Assembly (NCBI GenBank): GCA_964569055.1
Contig: CAZMSZ010000165.1
Coordinates: forward strand, 1 to 15,309
Length of the DNA: 15,309 bases
Direction of reading: 5' to 3'
DNA from: JAWLGW01 sp964569055
GTDB lineage: Bacteria > Planctomycetota > J058
How positions within the stretch are numbered: the first letter of the stretch is position 1; each line of letters starts with the position of its first letter. Shown one piece after another: positions 13,524 through 15,309 of this stretch. A program made the position numbers and the translations under genes. The notes below the pieces were generated by a model that saw nothing but the letters and a program-made list of their open reading frames with translations, was not told where the DNA came from and searched no databases.

Positions 13524-14264
13524 ATGCGCGCAGCCCTCGTGATCTCGACCGTCTCGACCCTGCTCGCCTCGACCTCCCTGGCGGCCGCGCAAGGCGTGAC
13601 CCTGGTCGACCCGAGCAAGCGCCACACCCCGCGCAACCAGGTGACGCGCGTCGACGGCGAGGCGCCCGCTCCGGTGAAGCGGCGCCCCGGCGAGGTCCTG
13701 TTCAACCTGCGCCAGGCCGACCTGACCAGCGAGGTGCTGCCGCTGATCGAGCGGCAGGCCGGCGTTAAGGTGCGCTACAGCGGGCCGCCCAAGACGGTCG
13801 ACCTGCGGCTGGTGCGGCCGCTCGACTGGGAGGCTGCCCTCGAGCTGATCGGCAAGTTCACGGGCACCCACCTCGCGACCGACTACCAGGGCCGCTTCGT
13901 CCTCAAGCCCAAGAACGGGGGCGAGCTGCCCGAGGTCGGGACGTTCGACGACCTCGACGGCCAGCTCGCGCGGCCGGCCCACCTGCGCCGCCGCGAGCGG
14001 AGCGTGGCGGCCTCGGCGCCGCGCCCGGCGCCCCGGGTCGCGCCGCGTCGGAAGCTCCCGGTGATCGTGATCGGCAACACCCGCGGCGCGTTCTCGTTCG
14101 GCGGCAACAATCGCCCGCGGGTCTCGCGCAAGCGGGTCGGCCCGCGCCGGGTCGGCCCCAGGCGCGTGGGTCCGCGCCGCCGGGTCAAGCCGCGTCGCAC
14201 CGGGCCCCGGCGGCGGGTCGGGCCGCGGCGGGTCGGCCCGCGTCGGCCGCAGCCCGCCTTGTAG
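13524..14264 (+). CDS. Exported STN-domain protein with Arg-rich GPRR-repeat tail
   Basis: A 246-aa secreted or periplasmic protein. A signal peptide covers 1-22 (LVISTVSTLLASTSLAAA, cleavage likely before Gln23). Residues 57-128 fit the STN fold (short N-terminal domain of secretins and TonB receptors): VLFNLRQADLTSEVLPLIE, VKVRYSG, LEWEAAL-like DWEAALELIG and GRFVLKP. No secretin or beta-barrel domain follows. Instead there is a linker and then seven repeats of (V/T)(G/K)PRR (204-241), giving a strongly basic C-terminus. ATG 13524 is preceded by GGAGGAG (13509-13515) at a good spacing of 8. It is divergent from the LOG gene. The tail may bind an acidic partner such as polysaccharide or lipopolysaccharide; that is inference. 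Confidence 0.88.
   Translation: MRAALVISTVSTLLASTSLAAAQGVTLVDPSKRHTPRNQVTRVDGEAPAPVKRRPGEVLFNLRQADLTSEVLPLIERQAGVKVRYSGPPKTVDLRLVRPLDWEAALELIGKFTGTHLATDYQGRFVLKPKNGGELPEVGTFDDLDGQLARPAHLRRRERSVAASAPRPAPRVAPRRKLPVIVIGNTRGAFSFGGNNRPRVSRKRVGPRRVGPRRVGPRRRVKPRRTGPRRRVGPRRVGPRRPQPAL
14133..14246 (+). repeat. In-frame repeats encoding (V/T)(G/K)PRR units
   Basis: About seven 12-18 bp units built on cgGGTCGGcCCGCGcC code for RVGPR-type pentapeptides, with the variants VKPRR and TGPRR and occasional extra Arg codons. All keep the reading frame of the STN-domain gene. Confidence 0.8.
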
Positions 14265-14289
14265 CCGGGCCTCGGCGCGGCCGGAGTGT

Positions 14290-14295
14290 TAGGCT
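14290..14295 (+). promoter_or_regulatory. Candidate -10 box for the PspA-like/SHOCT gene (TAGGCT)
   Basis: TAGGCT lies 19 bases before the ATG at 14315 in the 50-bp gap after the STN-domain gene. The same hexamer occurs on the - strand in front of the Wzz-like gene (12022-12017). No clear -35 is seen. Readthrough from the STN gene is an alternative. Confidence 0.2.
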
Positions 14296-14314
14296 GAGGC
14301 CCTGAGGCACCGGC

Positions 14315-15085
14315 ATGTGGCGTCGATTCAAGCGCATGGTCGAGGCGAACCTCGGCCGTCTCCGTGACGACCCGCTCGGCGCGCGCCCTGGCCGCCCGGC
14401 CGATCTGCGCGCCCTGACCGAGCAGCTCGCCACGGTCCGCTCGCAGGTCGCGCTGCTCGAGCGCGACACGGCGCGCCTCGCGGCCGAGGAGGCGGCGCTC
14501 GGGGAGCGGATCAAGGCGGCGCTCGCGAACGGCGAGCGGGACGCCGCCCTGCGCCACGCCGAGCAGCTCAAGCAGGTGCGCGAGGACCGCGCGCGCGCCG
14601 AGCGGCAGCTGGAGGCCGCGCGGCGCGTGTGCGCGCAGGCGGAGGGGCTGACCCGCGGCGCGGCGAACGCCGCGACGGGGCCGGTGCGCTCACCCGACGT
14701 CGAGATGGCGGCCGAGGAGACCCTGCGCCGGCTTGAGCGTGACCTGCTGGGCGACGGCCCAGCGTCCGCGAGCAAGACCGTCGGCGCGGCACCGGCTCGC
14801 GAGGCGGACGAAGTCTCGAGCAAGGGCGGCGCGGTGAAGACGATCGGCGGCGGCGGAGAGCCGCCCCTCGAGCACGCCCCCGAGCAGCGCCCCGCGCGCC
14901 ACGCCAAGACGATCGGCGACCTCTCCCCCGAGGTGGCGTCCCCCAAGGTCGAGTCGGCGGCGTCCGAACCGACCGGCGCCGACCTCGTGGTCGAGCTCGA
15001 GCGCCTGGCGCGCCTGCGCGAGCAGGGCGTGCTCACGAGCGAGGAGTTCGACCAGGCCAAGCGGCGGCTCCTCGCGCGCGGGTAG
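14315..15085 (+). CDS. PspA/IM30-like coiled-coil protein with C-terminal SHOCT domain
   Basis: A 256-aa protein. The N-terminus MWRRFKRMVEANLGRLRDDP resembles the amphipathic first helix of PspA/IM30 proteins, which binds stressed membranes. Residues 28-112 form an uninterrupted coiled coil with regular Leu/Ala heptads. A disordered linker (115-222) holds three short motifs: KTVG (154-157), KTIG (175-178) and KTIG (198-201). Residues 224-256 (ELERLARLREQGVLTSEEFD, then QAKRRLL) are a SHOCT domain, a short oligomerisation module typical of C-termini. ATG 14315 has GAGG (14304-14307) 7 bases upstream. A membrane-stress or scaffold role is inferred. The PspA assignment rests on the N-terminal helix pattern and the coiled coil, so a generic coiled-coil SHOCT protein is the alternative. 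Confidence 0.87.
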   Translation: MWRRFKRMVEANLGRLRDDPLGARPGRPADLRALTEQLATVRSQVALLERDTARLAAEEAALGERIKAALANGERDAALRHAEQLKQVREDRARAERQLEAARRVCAQAEGLTRGAANAATGPVRSPDVEMAAEETLRRLERDLLGDGPASASKTVGAAPAREADEVSSKGGAVKTIGGGGEPPLEHAPEQRPARHAKTIGDLSPEVASPKVESAASEPTGADLVVELERLARLREQGVLTSEEFDQAKRRLLARG

Positions 15086-15104
15086 CTGTTTCGGGGCGGG
15101 GCGA

Positions 15105-15162
15105 GAACGCAGCCCGGCCAAAGCCGCAAAGGGCGGAGCGCGTGGCCCAAGCCGCTGCGTTC
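15105..15162. repeat. Inverted repeat with GAACGCAGC arms, downstream of the PspA-like/SHOCT gene
   Basis: GAACGCAGC (15105-15113) is perfectly complementary to GCTGCGTTC (15154-15162), with a 40-base spacer containing a CCGCAAAGGGCGG stretch. It starts 20 bases after the stop of the PspA-like/SHOCT gene, so it may serve as a terminator hairpin. CGCAGAG-type sequence at 15190-15206 follows, linking it to the composite element at 7610-7742. Confidence 0.55.
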
Positions 15163-15235
15163 CCTTCCGGAGCTCTCGCGAAGGAGCAGCACAGAGGCGC
15201 AGAGATCGGGTCGCAGATCCACGCGTCCTTGCGAG

Positions 15236-15309
15236 GCGACAGGCTTTCGATTCCGTCCGATTCCGATTCCGATTCCGATTCCGATTCCGATTCCGATTCC
15301 GATTCCGAT
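15236..15309. repeat. Second tandem hexamer array (TTCCGA), running off the window
   Basis: GCGACAGGCTTTCGATTCCG (15236-15255) is a variant of the boundary at 7421 and 7703. After one irregular unit (TCCGA) a pure TTCCGA array runs from 15261 to the end of the window, eight full units with no variation. No reading frame with coding character covers it, in contrast to the first array. Its true length is unknown. Confidence 0.85.

Overview
The window is very GC-rich (roughly three quarters G+C by eye, with third codon positions almost all G or C). It looks like a chromosomal stretch of a Gram-negative-type bacterium. A solitary STN domain (a secretin/TonB-receptor domain), a Wzz-type polysaccharide co-polymerase paired with a CpsD-like P-loop protein, many Cys4 zinc ribbons fused to low-complexity linkers, and a PspA-like/SHOCT fusion suggest a high-GC Myxococcota- or Planctomycetota-like lineage. 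Nothing in the window fixes the phylum. No rRNA, tRNA, CRISPR array, transposase or phage gene was seen. A run of exactly 100 N (5345-5444) marks a scaffold gap, so this is a draft assembly.

Layout, left to right. Positions 1-250 hold the possible end of a + strand gene and a long AT-richer inverted repeat (92-207). A membrane-anchored M28 aminopeptidase (251-2566, -) diverges from ribonuclease R (2634-4691, +). RNase R converges, with 6 bp between, on a leftward cluster of a multi-pass membrane protein (4698-5327), a gene broken by the gap (5445-5521) and a PlsC-type acyltransferase (5518-6291). The acyltransferase diverges from a PLP-dependent serine/threonine-dehydratase-like enzyme (6415-7383, +).

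Positions 7394-8008 combine the start of a small anchored protein (-) with an unusual composite repeat: 25 TCCGAN hexamers, a 59-bp near-palindrome built on CGCAGAG, and a second GCGACAGCCTTCCGATT boundary copy. The same components recur at the right edge (15105-15309), where a pure TTCCGA array runs off the window. This is the most likely undescribed repeat family here.

The central operon reads leftward. A Wzz-like co-polymerase (9740-11968) with a long cytoplasmic extension (T2SS-E-N-like helices, zinc ribbon, decapeptide repeats, coiled coil) overlaps by ATGA a CpsD-like P-loop protein (8025-9743) that also starts with a zinc ribbon and has Arg in place of the Walker A Lys. The small anchored protein follows. 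Together they suggest a modified, possibly non-kinase, polysaccharide export regulation module. Upstream lie a LOG-family nucleotide-binding protein (12088-13353, -) and a strong hairpin (12008-12043).

The right end carries two + strand genes: an exported STN-domain protein with an Arg-rich GPRR-repeat tail (13524-14264), and a PspA-like coiled-coil protein with three KT(I/V)G motifs and a C-terminal SHOCT domain (14315-15085).
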